DNA of 64,000 bases. Source: Silene conica. Taxonomy: Eukaryota > Streptophyta > Magnoliopsida > Caryophyllales > Caryophyllaceae. Made by a program: the position numbers and the translations under genes. The stretch spans positions 18,255,247-18,319,246 of the forward strand of contig CM055319.2 in NCBI GenBank assembly GCA_029255685.2, given 5' to 3'. Positions 21,101-34,001 of the stretch are shown in pieces. The notes below the pieces were generated by a model that was not told the DNA's origin, did no database searches, and saw nothing but the letters and a program-made list of their open reading frames with translations. How positions within the stretch are numbered: the first letter of the stretch is position 1; each line of letters opens with the position of its first letter.

Positions 21101-24100
21101 TTTCCCTTGAACGACGGAGATAACTAACCACACTTTGCAAGCCAGATGAGCCCTGAGAATCGTCAATGGTAGTTGCAGAAGGGACACCTGCAGCGCTGCT
21201 GTCTCTCTCAGCTAGTTTTATATGCAATGCCTCAAGCTGACTATGCAAAATTTTATTTTGCTCATTGAGTTCATCATATTTCCTCTCGGCTTCATTCTTT
21301 GACTTCTCCAGCTCAGATTTCTCAGACCCCCACTTAGCCCTGAGTTCATTATTTTCACATTTCAAGACATCGACCGCTCTTCGAAGTGCAGCTGCTTCTT
21401 CCTGAACTGAAGCCAAAGCTTGTGATGTCTTTGTCAGCTCCTGAATAGTTTCTGACTGCAAGATAACCTGTCTTTCATAATTGGCTTGCACTGCACGTGC
21501 TCGCTGCTGAGCCATCTCCAAATCTTCTTTCAGACCAGAAACCTTGACTTCCATAGCCAAGAGCTGAGAAACTTTATGTGACATTTCTTCCTTCAAAATC
21601 GCAATTTCGGATAACGCAGATGTAATTGCTTCATCTTTCTGGAAGGCTTCAGAGGCTGCATCTTTTGACTTCAAACTAAAATCCTTTTCAATTTCATGAA
21701 TTCGATCTCTGAGAGTCTGGATTTCGGCTTCAAGAGATTGTTTCAATTCCTCTGCCTCAATTCTGAAGCTTTCATGAACAGCTTCCATCTGTTTTAATGC
21801 AGCTTCATTGACTTCTGCAATGCTCTTGTATTGTAGCATGTGGTCCTTATTGGCTAAGGCTTCTGATTTCAGTCGTTCAATCTCTTGGTTTGTCGTACTT
21901 AAGTTCCCTATAACCTCATTTACAGAAGATGGTAATTTCATTCCAACATCATTCCCAACAACCTCATCTTCGGCTAATTTCAATTTTTTCTCAAGATCGG
22001 AATACCGAGCCTCAGCTGAAGCAGCTCTGCCGTCAGCAGCTGAAACAGCCTGCAATGCAGCTTCTAATCGCTTGCCCATCTCTTCAACTTGTCTCATTGC
22101 ATCTTTTATAGTGTGCTCACGGTCGAGTGAAAGAGTGCGCACATTGTTCCGTTCCTCCTGAACCTCTTTTTTAGCCTCAGCCCATTCCCTCTCAATTTGC
22201 TTGATATATTCTTCTTGCTTTTTTCTTTCTGCACCTCTGGCTTCCTCTCGAACTTCTTCTGCACTTTGTACAGTATCTAAAGTGGCCTGAAGACGGTATA
22301 CTCTCTGAGACAAATCTTGTACTTCATCGTGAGCTCTTTTCTCAGAAATCAAAAGCAACTCTTTTTCACGCCTTAATACAGATATTTCCATATTAAGTTT
22401 CCGTGAAAGCTCTTCAGCAGTATGGACAGACTCAGAACTTTCACGCAGTTTCTTTTGATAGTCAACTATCAAGTGAGAAAACTCTATGTTCCGTACTAAA
22501 ATTTTGTTTGACTCGTCCCTTTGATGATCCAATTCCTTCACAAATCTCTCAAGTTTTTCTCGGGCAAAGTTTGCTTCCAGTGCCAGCTTATCTCTCTCAG
22601 ACCGCAATGATATTACCTCAGCCTTCTGGCTACTCAGCTCATCTTCCAGGCATCGCATACGCTCACTGGCCTGCTCTTGGGACCTTTTTGTGGCTTCTTG
22701 GGAGCCTTCTAGAAGCAGCATAAAGTCCTTTCTTCCATCGGCTGAGGGTGTAACAGTAGTTTGAGATTGGGAAGACCGGAGTTGATGTTCCTCCTCATAC
22801 AATCTCTTATACATTGACACAGAGGAATGAAGAGATTCAATCATTTGCCCTTGTTCTTCAGCTCTCTGCAGCACTGCTGCAACTCTGGAAGCAGCTTCCT
22901 CATTGTGTTTTTGCAACTCCTCCTTAAATTGTTCCTTTGCCTGTAATTCTCGGTATTCAACCTCATCGGAAAGGCTTCGTACCAAACTTCGAAGCTTAGC
23001 ATTCTGCTCAACTAATCCCCTTATATCCTTTACCGAAACCAAATGTTCAGAAATAACCTTCTGAATTTCAGATTCATCATCCATCTCAGTCAAAGGAGTA
23101 GTAACATCATCATCCATGGACTCTGGGTTCACTGATCCACAACGTAATTGAACATCACGACACTCTTTTAGAAGGATGGTAACCTGCTTCTGAAGATCTG
23201 TAATCTCCTTCTGTGCATAATTATACTCACGCTCACACCTCTTTACTTCAGCCTTTAATTGTCGAATGACCTTCTCTAAATTAGCCTGTTCAGACAGTGA
23301 TAGCTGCAACTTTTGATTCATCAAGGCATAGGCGTCAGCCATTCGATCATGTTCTGCTCTTTCGTCGAAGAGAACAGAAGCTTTCTCTTCAACTTCAAAA
23401 AGTACTCGCTCCAAAATCGCTTCTGTTTGCTTTCTGCCCATCTGCTCGTGTCGGAATGCATCTGCAACCTCCTGGTATTTGGCATACATTTTAGTCAGAC
23501 TCCACCCTTCTCGAAGTAAGGATGCAGCAAGCGCTGTTCCAGAAACACCTGCAGAAGAGAAGAAATTAAAACATGATAGTGAAGATATATGATAAGATAC
23601 GAATTACGGTTGGCAAAGGGATTGTAGTCCTATAATGAATAGCACCGACAAAGCTGTAGTCCCAAAATGAATTCGGGTTGGCTAAGGGTAACATTTATTG
23701 TCATTTGAAACCATCACTGCGAAGTTGTTCTTTGATATAACCTCAACATACGATTCTCAAATCGTCAACACTAATTTTAATATGAAAAGCCACAAGCAAG
23801 AAAATAATGAATATGTATGATAGGATACGATTCAAATTCTTCTCAATTTGCTACAGAAGTCAGATCTATAATTGTTATCAGGTGTGTTGTCCTATTTCAC
23901 AAATCTGAACATCATTACACACTGGCACACCGTTTGTCATACAGCTGTATGAGGTGGTGGCATGACAGAGCATAAAACATAGTCTGCAACTACTTAGGCA
24001 GCCAGTCAATACACACAACAGAGTAACACACAGCCTTCTAATAATGAGAAAGGTGAAAATTGAGCAGGAGGAGCACTTTGTTATCCTTACATTCCCTATA

Positions 24101-27100
24101 AAAACAGTTGTCAGCAAAGACGAAGGAGAAACGCTTGTGTAACTAAATCCTTAGTTCATTTGTCAAGCTTTGTGCATGAACTGTACAGAATGGCATCTTT
24201 AGGTCATGAAACAGTAGTACTTTACCAATACATGTGAAGAAGACCATCTTGTCTATCTCACTCAACCTCCAACACATCCCCAGAGACTCTGTAACACGTG
24301 GAACATTTCCCCAACTGATTTCCTTGCTCAACATTCTAATGTTTCTTTTTTTTCTTCTACAAAATAAGAAATATATCCACTTCCTTTTTTACCATACTCC
24401 ACAACCCACACTTGTTAATTATGTTTTTGCGGAAACTGTGTTAAATTTAATGAAAGATTTGATACTTGAGTAAATTGTTTAACGCATGCACTTTGTGTGC
24501 TTAGTTACAAATTCGAAAATGAAGTACTTGACATGTTACTTCATTTTTATACCTACCATAACCTCTACATTGTTGACTTTGTCTTAGGAAAAAAATTGAG
24601 TTAAATTTATTGATGGATCTGATACTTAAGAGTAAACTGTGTAATATATGCACTTCGTTAGTCATCAGTTCAATTAATAATTTGAAAATGAAGTACTTTA
24701 GAATTGGGAGTGAGGAATACCTGCTGGGACATGAGGAACAATTGCGTTATCATTAGAGCTAGCTGTAAATGTCAAAGCATCAGTTGTGAAACTGCTAAGA
24801 GGACGAATATCCAGCTCACTGGTTCTCCTGGTAGATTCAAGCTCAGCCTCTAATTTTGAAATCTTTTCTGTCAACTCTAAAGCCTCCTTTTCTGCTTCCT
24901 TTCTCGCAGCAACTTCTTTCTCGACCTTGTCTTTGTAATCACGTTCAACTTGACTTAGATGGGTTTCTAATGCCTTGATTACACCCTCAAGCTCTCCAGC
25001 CTTTTTGGACCACTCTTCTGAACTCTCCTTGTATAGATCCGCAAGTTTGGAAACTGTAGAAATTTCTGCTGCATACCGTTGTTCAGCAGCTGAAGCATCG
25101 TCTCTCGCTGAACATAGCTCACGCTGCAAAGATTCCAACTTTGATTCCAGCTCTCTAGCCCTCTCCTTCTGCCAATTTAAAGAACTTGAACACTCATTGT
25201 ACTGCTTCTCAGTATCAGCCAACTTCGCTGACAAGTCAGCCTCAATTTCTGCACTTCTCCTACGCTGCTCCAGGAAACTATCGGCTTTTGTGGTCAATTC
25301 ATCATTAAGCCAGACATTATGTTTTTCAATAAGTTCTTTCTCCTGTAACAATTTTTCACACTGAGCCCTAGAGCGCAGTAACTCTGACTCAATCTCCCTC
25401 ACCCTCGCTTCTCTTTGAGTAGCACGTCCAGTCAACTCCGAAATTTTATCAAGATAACTATTGATGGTAGAATTTTTCTCACTGATCTCAGCATCTTTAA
25501 CTCCTACCAATTCCACCAGCTGCCTTTTTGACTTCTGAAGCTCTGTAATCTCCATCTTCAACCGTTCAATCTCTCCATCTCTTTCAATCTGAAAAGTTCA
25601 GCAACACAAGGAGATTTTAACAAAAAATTTGACAAAAGGTGCAGCAGAAATGCAGTTCTTATGCCAAGTATCACATGGGACATAAAACGACACCTCAGTC
25701 ACTCTTTCCCGGACAGGTGAGTGTGGATACTGTTGAGATTGGTCCTTAACAAAGTGAATAATCGACTATGATTTCTAATCTAATACCTAAAAGCTTACAG
25801 AAAACTTTGTTTAAAAGTGTCAAGAGCAAAACCTAACTACTTGTAACAATATGGTTCATACAAAGAAAAACTAAGCATTGAAGAGCATGTTCAAATTCAC
25901 AAAACACGCAGCACCAGGATAGCTCATGGAACCACCAGCTGGTCAATGTTGCCCCAACTGTCTCAGTGACGCAAAAATTCACTCTTCTTTAAGCTTGGTA
26001 GTAATGGAAAAAAATTCCCACCTACATACTATGCGCTTTACTCGGGTGATCAACCAATGGTGGTGTAGAGGACAGGCCAACACACTGTGTTGGCAACTCA
26101 ACCTTGAATTTATTACATATAGCTATTAACTAATCCTCTCAATCACAGAATTTAGGCCACGCACACTCCCACAGTGGAACATCCAAGCTCTTTGCAAGTT
26201 GTATCGGACAAATTTGGCCGATTAGTGATCGGCCTCAGCCACCTCGGGTTTAGTTTTTATCCTTTCAATTACAGTATTGTCGTTTCGAGACATCTTGTAT
26301 CGATTTCTTATGATACCGAGTTACCGACACATTATGGGTGCTAAGACACACATTGGCCGATATTTTTAGACATGGCTAGAGTACTTTTTAGTGTGACACT
26401 ATATTCCAAAAGGCACAAACCTGATACAATACATCAAAAAATGGATTGGGACTAACAACGCACATGTAAGTGATCAAAAGATGCCTTTTGTTGTCTCCCA
26501 TTTACTGAGCTACAAAAGCCATCAAAGTGTGCAGGCAACAAATGGCCACCAAACGTAATCATACTATTAGAGGATGCATCAGCCACTGGACATAAAGACT
26601 TCAAAGCAAATTTTTCACTCGCATTAACACGAGTGAAAGAAGCATCACACGTACTTCCTACTCAAGCCTCGCGGCACAACATTATTTATTTATTTCTAAT
26701 GAGAAATGGGTCCATTAATATTTCTAAGAAAAAAACCATAGATACAAAAATGAACAACCTTGCTCAGACACTTCTCTAGCCATTATTAATTAATTGATTG
26801 ATAAAAACAACATAACAAAATATATTAACGAAGTGGCCCACAAGTTCCCGTCTATCACAATGTAGGGGTAGTTTTAAAAGGTGTGAGGCGCATCAAGGAG
26901 GTGAGGGCCTATAGCGACAAAGTGCGAGGCCAGCACATGCCTCAAAGAAGCGAAGAGCACTTTTTTTGCAAACAAATGTGTTTTTGAAACAAATTTCAGT
27001 GAAAAAAATTCTTTTTTGGATCTTAAAGAGGGATAACATATAAAGAGTAATTGTAAGGGATAAAGTGGCGAATAGAAGTGCATGATAAATGAGGTAGAAG

Positions 27101-29189
27101 AAACAACATGTACAAATACATAGTAGTACGCTTCGCTAGTTCCGCTTTATCTACAAGGAGCAACAAACCATTTTAATAGTGCTCACTCAAGCCTCGTTCT
27201 TTTAAAAGCTATGGCTAGCTCACAAGCATCCCACAGAATATTACATTTACAAATGTAAGATTGTAGCAATGCAGAATTAGAAAAATTGCTCCTTACATGG
27301 TATATACTATATAGTAATTAGTGATCAGTGATCCCAGTTTATAGACGACATTCAACGTCTGCAAGTAAATTAGAACCTAATAAAACCTATGATGCTCGGA
27401 CTCGGATACGAGGATCACATACGGGTATGGATCCGAGGGTCGAATCCTTGGAATCTCAAAATCAAGAACTCAGGGACACGTTTTGAAGGATCGAAAGTTG
27501 AATTTGGACTCAGCTATCTAAATAACACTTCCTCATCTGCCCAGCCAAGTGTTTCATACGAGTAAATAAAACTGAAATACTTTGTTTCTACAATATTGTG
27601 GAAGAGTTGGGAAAGTCTAGAAATTTAAAAAATTTCAATCCATAAGAAAATGTGGCTATCCCACAAATAACGCTCACTCTAGTGACTCTACGGGTGCCTT
27701 TCATGAAAATAAAGGCTAGTAAATAAAAATCTAACCCAATTTACCATGTCGCTGTCCCTACCCACCAGGCCACCATCCCCACATCTTCATTACAGAAGAA
27801 AAAAAATATGATTACTTATTTACTATACCCAACTAAGTGCACTCCCTCCTATAAAAAGAGAGAAGATAACTTTTCTCCTGTTCCCCATAGTTTTTGACTG
27901 ATGTTTCACCTTCTTTGCCGTCTATCAAAAAAAGAGCAAAACAATGAAACAGAGAAGCTAATTTCTACAACAGAAAGGCCAACATACACACATGCTCATT
28001 TCATATAATACATGGATTCCATAGCATTCATCGGTAGCCGAGTCCGTTTTCACTCAGCAGGATCCAACTCATAACCCAGTCGACAAGGGTACAACAAAGT
28101 AAAGTGAAGAGTTTGAGCATCTTAGAACAAAACTACTATTCCTACGACATTTCAACTTTCATATTCAAAACAATAAACTAAACACAAACTCTACTTCTCA
28201 GACTATACAGATAATTAATCCTCATTTTTAACTAATAAAGCTTTAAAAACTTTCACTATTTGAAGCTAAGCATGTTAGTCAAAGTGTCAAACTTTGATGA
28301 AGTTCATGGATAGCCAAGAACACTACTCCTTCCATAAGGTTTCTACTTTCATAAACAATACGGAGCAAAGGAGGCTGGTAGTGACTGTCTTAAGGTTACC
28401 ATATTGCAAAGTTTCAATTTTTCTTTCCAAGGTTACATTATATTATTGGTGTTACTAGTTTGTCCTCCTAAAATTTCCGAGCATGAATTACAACCACCCC
28501 CTTTCAACCTCAAATTACGTTTCGCCTTTGATAACAGACCTATTAAGGGTAAAACATTTTCTAAAACTAATCCAACTAATGAAGCTACTCCCTATACAAG
28601 GTTTTCTGTTTCAGAATAAGTAGCGCAATGAGAGGTTTTCGAGGGTGTCACTCCTAGAACAATAAAAAAATAAGAAATTCAAATCCTCCGTTTGAATTTT
28701 TCACCATACTTCATTACTAATCAACCCTCATAAAATTCCCCGTCAAACTTTAGCGTTTTAGCTTCCATCGTCGATTTTAGCTCCAAAAAACATCTTCCAA
28801 CATCATTCGAAACCAAGGATATCAATCAAACACAATGCAAACATAACTCAAACAATAATCAATAATCTAAAACATACAAATTTGAGATGAAGCTGGTGCT
28901 TCTCAGATTGAACAAGCGCAAGCTCAGAAGACCGCTGTTGAAGGCTTGAATGAAGCTCCGATTTGCGCGACTCGAGCGCGGAAAACTCGGAGCTGAGTGA
29001 AAGATACTTGTTCTCAAGAATCGAGCACGTTTGCTCAGCGGTGATGGAGGCGGCATCGGCTTTTGCTTTCAGCGTCTCGATTTCGGCGAAGAGGCGATTG
29101 ATGAAAGCGTCGGCTTTCTCCGACGCCGCTGTGACATCGCCGTTGGAGAGAATGACTGCGAATTCCTCGTCGGAGATGAACGTCGGCAT
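18168..29189 (-). CDS. NUA: NUA, nuclear pore anchor (TPR/Mlp homolog), four exons
   Basis: Coding exons on the minus strand are 29189-28878, 25588-24721, 23548-21069 and 20660-18168. All junctions are GT-AG and phases match (0, 1, 0). Together they give 6,153 nt and 2,050 residues, close to Arabidopsis NUA (about 2,090). NUA is the plant TPR/Mlp1-Mlp2 protein of the nuclear-pore basket, acting in mRNA export, SUMO homeostasis and flowering. The N-terminus MPTFISDEEF and motifs such as TAEQTCSILE, KSKRQLVELV, ECSSSLNWQKER, KQVTILLKECRDVQLRCG, RVYRLQATLDTVQSAEEVRE and SEMNLLRESNMQLREENRHNFE match the family. Residues 1 to about 1600 are almost continuous coiled coil, with the TPR/MLP domain near 960-1100. 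The C-terminus is acidic, rich in Ser and Glu, and ends in an Arg/Gly tail (GRRGGR). No stop or frameshift was found. The ORFs in other frames are shadows. Confidence 0.95.
25589..28877 (-). other. NUA intron 1 (3.3 kb)
   Basis: The donor is TTT/GTATGT at 28878/28877 and the acceptor TTTTCAG/ATTG at 25589/25588. The intron is about three times longer than intron 2 (23549-24720, 1,172 bp) and eight times longer than intron 3 (20661-21068, 408 bp). It is AT-rich with no ORF worth reporting. No complete transposon with paired ends was recognised in it, although its size suggests old insertions. Confidence 0.85.
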
Positions 29190-29240
29190 CGTAGGATGTG
29201 TGTGGGATTTAAATGTGGAGGATTTATTTTGGGGGAGAAA

Positions 29241-29256
29241 TTAGGGTTAGGGTTTT
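29241..29256 (-). promoter_or_regulatory. Telo-box in the NUA 5' leader/promoter
   Basis: The minus strand reads AAAACCCTAACCCTAA about 52-67 nt upstream of the NUA start codon. AAACCCTAA telo-boxes are common in 5' regions of plant housekeeping and growth-related genes. The retrotransposon edge at 29522 lies about 265 bp further upstream. Confidence 0.5.
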
Positions 29257-29521
29257 GAGAAATTAGGGGGGTGGATTGGACATTTTTTTGGGAATCAATT
29301 GAAGAGGGTGGTGAGGTGCAGAAACGGGGGAAGCGACTGAACAAAGGAAACGAATTAAATGGCGGTGTTTATTGTTTACGAATGTCAAGCCTATACAAAA
29401 AGACTGCTCACTAACCAAAAAAATAGAATGGAAAATTCGACGCCCCCGATTTCAACGGTTTTGTAGGTACACAAAAACTCGATATATTAGTGTATACTTT
29501 CTCCATTTTAATTCAAATGGC

Positions 29522-30730
29522 TGCAGTAGGAACTCAACAGCAGGTCAGTCCAGAATTGGAGTCTAACACTAATACAACACAGAACAGCAACACGGATGCA
29601 TTATCTCAGGCAAACAATCCAGATCTTGATCAAGCAAGTCAGTCCATTACAGGTCTATTATCCAAAGGTTTTATCCACCCATCTACCAATGAAAAACACC
29701 CACCCCTACTCACAAAAGCAGCCACACAAAAACAGCCCAGTCACAACAAGAACATCCACATTCCTGAGCCCTGCCGCAAGGTTTTCTCAACCAATGCTGG
29801 ACCCTTCTATCCCACTAAAACCAAGCCCAGCCAGTCCCAAAACAACCACCAGCCACCCAAAGGGTTGTGTGGTTCCACCCTTAATTAATGAAGATCAGTC
29901 CCAACCCAAAAACAAGAGCCAACAAAGTCACCAAAAAAAAACAGCCAACCAGAAAAATTACAGTTTGCAGTTCAAGTATCAAAACAGTCACATGTGAGCT
30001 TCATTTTGCCTATTTTAGACCAACCTTGAGGAGTACTTAGTCAAGGTATCTTTCCCTTTTGTCCAACAGCCACGATGGTCCCAAATACTACCTCCACAAG
30101 AACCAAAAGAAGCATTTAATATCCAGAGAAAGAAGCCACAAAACTGTCACTTTCAGTCTGCAATGCTTTTTGCTTTTCTGTCTGTTTGTTTTTTTACTCT
30201 GCCAGTTTTTATTTTACCCTATTTTTCTTTCATAGAATAGCTTAATTACCTTTTGTCTAGTAGTAGAATTGATCCCAACCCTTGGATTGAGGTCTTTCTC
30301 CAAGGATTAGGTCACCCAACTGCCTATATAAGGCCTGTTTTCAGAATGTAATGCTCAGACTTGATTAATATTGAAAATTGTTTGCTTGAGTATATCTCAG
30401 TGCATTTTAAATCTAACTCAACTCGAGCCTTGCTTAGTTGAGTAAGTCAGACTTAATTGTGGTCTTGTGCTTTGCTTAGATCATAGATTAAGTATCTGTG
30501 CAGTAATTATCAGGGAGTTCTGTGCTTAGCTTGAGCTCTGATAAGGCCTGTGTCTGAGAGGGACTAAATACTGTGCTCTGCTTGTATTGAAATCATTCTC
30601 AGAACCTATAACTATCTTGTTCCATTTCAGTTCAGAAGTTAAGTCAAATAATATTTATTAAAATACCTTACTTCCTACCCTTCAGTCCTTGACTGGTTTA
30701 ATTGTGTAGACCCCCATAGTTTACACTGCA
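29522..30730 (+). repeat. 5' LTR of the gypsy element (1,209 bp)
   Basis: Starts TGCAGTAGG and ends ACACTGCA, three bases before the primer-binding site. It contains a 13-nt segment (ACAGCAACACGGA, about 29584-29596) that the 3' LTR lacks. ORFs at 29490-29888 and 29596-29997 are LTR copies of the pol tail in two frames, not genes. Confidence 0.95.
30324..30331 (+). promoter_or_regulatory. TATA box of the gypsy LTR
   Basis: CTATATAAGG in the 5' LTR has an identical counterpart in the 3' LTR near 35995-36002. The 3' LTR copy faces away from NUA. Confidence 0.65.
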
Positions 30731-30733
30731 AAT

Positions 30734-30746
30734 TGGTTATCAGAGC
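30734..30746 (+). other. Primer-binding site, initiator-Met tRNA type with one extra base
   Basis: TGGTTATCAGAGC lies 3 nt after the LTR end. The usual initiator-Met sequence is TGGTATCAGAGC, so this copy has one extra T, which may weaken priming. Confidence 0.8.
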
Positions 30747-30800
30747 TTAGGTTAGAGTGAGGATACATCCAGCTACTTTAAAAATCCACAAAAACTAACC

Positions 30801-30902
30801 ATGAGTGAAGAGAGGATAACAGCAATGGAAGCACAAATGCTACAAATGGCTGCAACAGTCATACAACTGGGGAGAGATGCCACCACCCTGGTTGACACTG
30901 TC

Positions 30903-30939
<37 letters not shown>

Positions 30940-32435
30940 GACAACCACTAGGAGGCCATCAGGGCAGAGGCAGGGGTAGAGGGAGAAACATGGCAGTAGG
31001 GAGGGGAAGATACTACATGGAGGAGGAGAACTCATCAGAGTCAGATGTTGAGGAGCCTCTTGAGCAACCCGACCACATTGACAAACACTTAAAGGTAGAA
31101 ATCCCTGAATTCAATGGCAGTTTAGACCCTAATGACCTCTTAGAATGGATTAGAGATGTTGAAAAGATTTTTGAATATAAAGGATATGATGATCATAAAT
31201 CTTTTAAGGTTGATGTCCTTAAATTAAAAAATTATGCATCCTTATGGTATGACAACATGAAACATCAAAGAATGAGGGAGAGGAAAGACCCTGTGAGGAC
31301 TTGGTCTAGACTAAAGAAGAAAATGTTAGACAAGTTTGTCACTAAAGACTATAAACAAGATTTGTTCATCAAATTGACTAAGCTAAGACAAGAAGATAAA
31401 TCCATTGAGTCTTACTTAAGAGAATTTGAAAACCTGTCCTTAATGTGTGAATTAGAAGAAAACCCAGAACAGAAGATTGCTAGGTTTCTTGAGGGGTTGA
31501 AATTTTCCATTGCTAGCAAAGTTAGGCTCCAACCATTGTGGTCATTTGATGAAGTAGTTAATCTGTCCTTGAGGGTTGAAAAAATGGATAAGGCCAAGCC
31601 ACCCACAGTTAGAACCACAACCACAACCAGACCTACCTACAAACCCTACACTGGGGTCAAAATCACAGAACCCCCTAAGACTACAACACCCACCTCAACA
31701 AGCAAAGGAAAGGACCCTATGTACCAAAAGAAAGACCCAGCAACCACTACCAACACAACCAATAGAGTCAAATGTTTTCAGTGTCAAGAGTATGGGCATT
31801 ATAAGAGGGATTGTCCATCCAATAGGACTTTGACAGTCATAGAGATTGAGGAATGGGAGAGGGATGGATTAGTGGAGTATGAGGTTGATGAAGGAACTGT
31901 TCTTGAGGAAGTTACTCTAGATTCCAGTCCAAAAAATGTAGTGACACCCCCTGATTCAGGTCACAGTCTTATGCTCTGGAGAGTTATGCAAGCAACACCA
32001 ATACCCCTAGAGCCTGACCAAAGGTCACTTATTTTCAGAACTAGGTGTACAATCAAGGAAAGGGTTTGTAATCTAATTATTGATGGAGGGAGCTGTACCA
32101 ATGTAGCTTCTGTAACTATGGTGAGTAAGCTAGGTTTAACCACAACTGAACACCCCAATCCTTACAAACTGAGATGGTTAAGCAAGGGTTCAGAGGTTAG
32201 GGTTGACAAACAGTGTCTAGTTTCTTTCTCCATTGGAAAAACCTACAAAGATGAAGTCTTGTGTGATGTAGTATCTATGGATGCTTGTCACTTGCTGTTA
32301 GGAAGGCCATGGGAGTTTGACAGGAATACCACACACCAAAGGAAAGACAATGTTTACAGTTTTAAACATGCTGGCAAAAGATTACCCTCACACCTTTACC
32401 ACCCAACCAGAGAAACTATGGGAGTCCCAGTGTAA
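30801..32435 (+). CDS. Gag and aspartic protease of the gypsy element
   Basis: The frame is 544 residues. After a start MSEERITAMEAQ comes a poly-Asn run of about 12 encoded by an AAC microsatellite, then a basic Gly/Arg stretch. The gag domain (about 95-270) includes LLEWIRDVEKIFEY, ASLWYDNMK, KKMLDKFVTKDYKQD and IESYLREFENLSLMCE. The zinc knuckle is CFQCQEYGHYKRDC (about 333-346). The protease (about 400-520) has the active-site segment LIIDGGSCTNVAS, an unusual D-G-G form typical of this chromovirus group, and HLLLGRPWEFDR. A TAA at 32433-32435 ends the frame where an intact element would continue into pol. The residues expected next lie in another frame. Confidence 0.88.
30902..30940 (+). 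repeat. AAC microsatellite in gag
   Basis: About twelve AAC units code for consecutive Asn residues in gag. Length changes in multiples of three keep the frame. Confidence 0.9.
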
Positions 32436-34001
32436 CAGATGAGTTCAGTGGAGTCTTGTTCTTGTCTGAGGCAGCCATGGTGAGGGAAATTAAGGAGGAA
32501 AGTCAAGCCATAATCATGTATGCTAAGGAGATCTCAGAATGAGAGGAGTACCATTCCTGCAGAAGTTGTACCACTGATTCAAAAATACTCAGATGTCTTC
32601 CCTGATGAACTACCACATGGATTACCACCCTTGAGAGGAATAGAACACCATATAGACCTTGTACCAGGAGTCATGTTACCAAACAGACCAGCCTATAGGA
32701 GTGACCCCACAGCCACTAAAGAATTACAAAACCAGATTGAAGGGTTAATGGATAAGGGATTTGTGAGAGAATCCTTAAGCCCTTGTGCAGTCCCAACACT
32801 ACTAGTGCTTAAGAAGGATGGAAGTTGGAGAATGTGTACTGACAGTAGGGCCATTAACAAGATCACAGTGAAATACAGGTTTCCTATACCTAGGTTGGAT
32901 GACATGTTGGATGAACTGAGTGGATCTCAGGTGTTCACAAAGGTTGACTTAAGGCAAGGGTACTACCAAGTGAGGATTAGGGAGGGAGATGAGTGGAAAA
33001 CAGTATTCAAAACTAAACATGGGTTGTATGAATGGCTTGTCATGCCTTTTGGATTGTCCAATGCCCCTAGCACCTTCATGAGGTTAATGACAGAAGTACT
33101 TAGGCCATGTCTAGGGAAGTATGCAGTGGTCTACTTTGATGATATTTTGATTTATAGCCAAACTGAAAGGGAGCATTTACAACACTTGGAATCAGTTTTC
33201 AAGATCCTGAGGGAACAAAAGTTATTTGGAAAGTTAGAAAAATGTACTTTCATGGTTTCTGAGGTTGCTTTCCTAGGATACATTGTGTCTGCAAGGGGGA
33301 TTTCTGTTGATCAGAGTAAAGTGGAGGCAATCAAAACTTGGCCAGTGCCAAAGACTATCACTGAGGTTAGAGGATTCCATGGGTTAGCCTCATTTTACAG
33401 GAGGTTTATCAAGGGTTTCAGCAGCATCATTACACCTGTGACTGAGTGTCTGAAGAAAGGAGAGTTTAATTGGTCTGCCCAAGCACAACAGGCCTTTGAG
33501 AAGATTAAGAAGTTAATGTGTGACACTCCCATACTAAAGCTGCCTAACTTTGAAGAGTTATTTGAAGTAGAGTGTGATGCAAGTGGAGTTGGGATTGGGG
33601 CAGTATTGATTCAAGGTCAAAAACCAGTGGCCTATTTTAGTGAGAAATTAAATGGAGCAAGGTTGAACTACTCAGTTTATGACAAGGAGTTCTATGCAAT
33701 TGTCAGGGCCTTACATCATTGGAGTCACTACCTAAAACCAAAACCTTTTGTGCTACATTCAGATCATGAGGCCTTGAAATTCATAAACAACCAAACTAAG
33801 TTGAGTCATACGCATGCCAAGTGGGTTAAATTCCTGCAATCATTCTCATTCAGCAGCAAACACAAGGAGGGGAAGCTTAATGTTGTAGCTGATGCCCTTT
33901 CCAGGAGGCACAGCCTACTATCAGTCATGAAGGCTAGAGTTCTTGGGTTTGAGTTCATGAAGGAAATGTACAAGGAGGATCCTGATTTTGCAGAAGAGTG
34001 A
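32436..34001 (+). pseudogene. Reverse transcriptase and RNase H of the gypsy element, broken at both ends
   Basis: The open part 32520-34001 (493 residues) holds complete reverse transcriptase and RNase H landmarks: [26 protein letters not shown], the catalytic YFDDILIYS, then [30 protein letters not shown] and LHSDHEAL for RNase H. The linker 32436-32519 is readable only in another frame (DEFSGVLFLSEAA), so one frame change lies near 32432 and a second near 32518-32535. At 33999-34001 an in-frame TGA, consistent with TGG to TGA, ends the ORF just before the integrase. Enzymatic motifs are intact, but no full Pol polyprotein can be made. Confidence 0.85.

Noticed and set aside
29490..29997. 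Two open frames (132 and 133 codons) in the 5' LTR of the gypsy element
   Set aside because: They are LTR copies of the integrase tail of the same element read in two frames; there is no independent start context.
30902..30940. AAC repeat as an out-of-frame slippage lesion in gag
   Set aside because: The repeat is in frame and gag continues normally through it.
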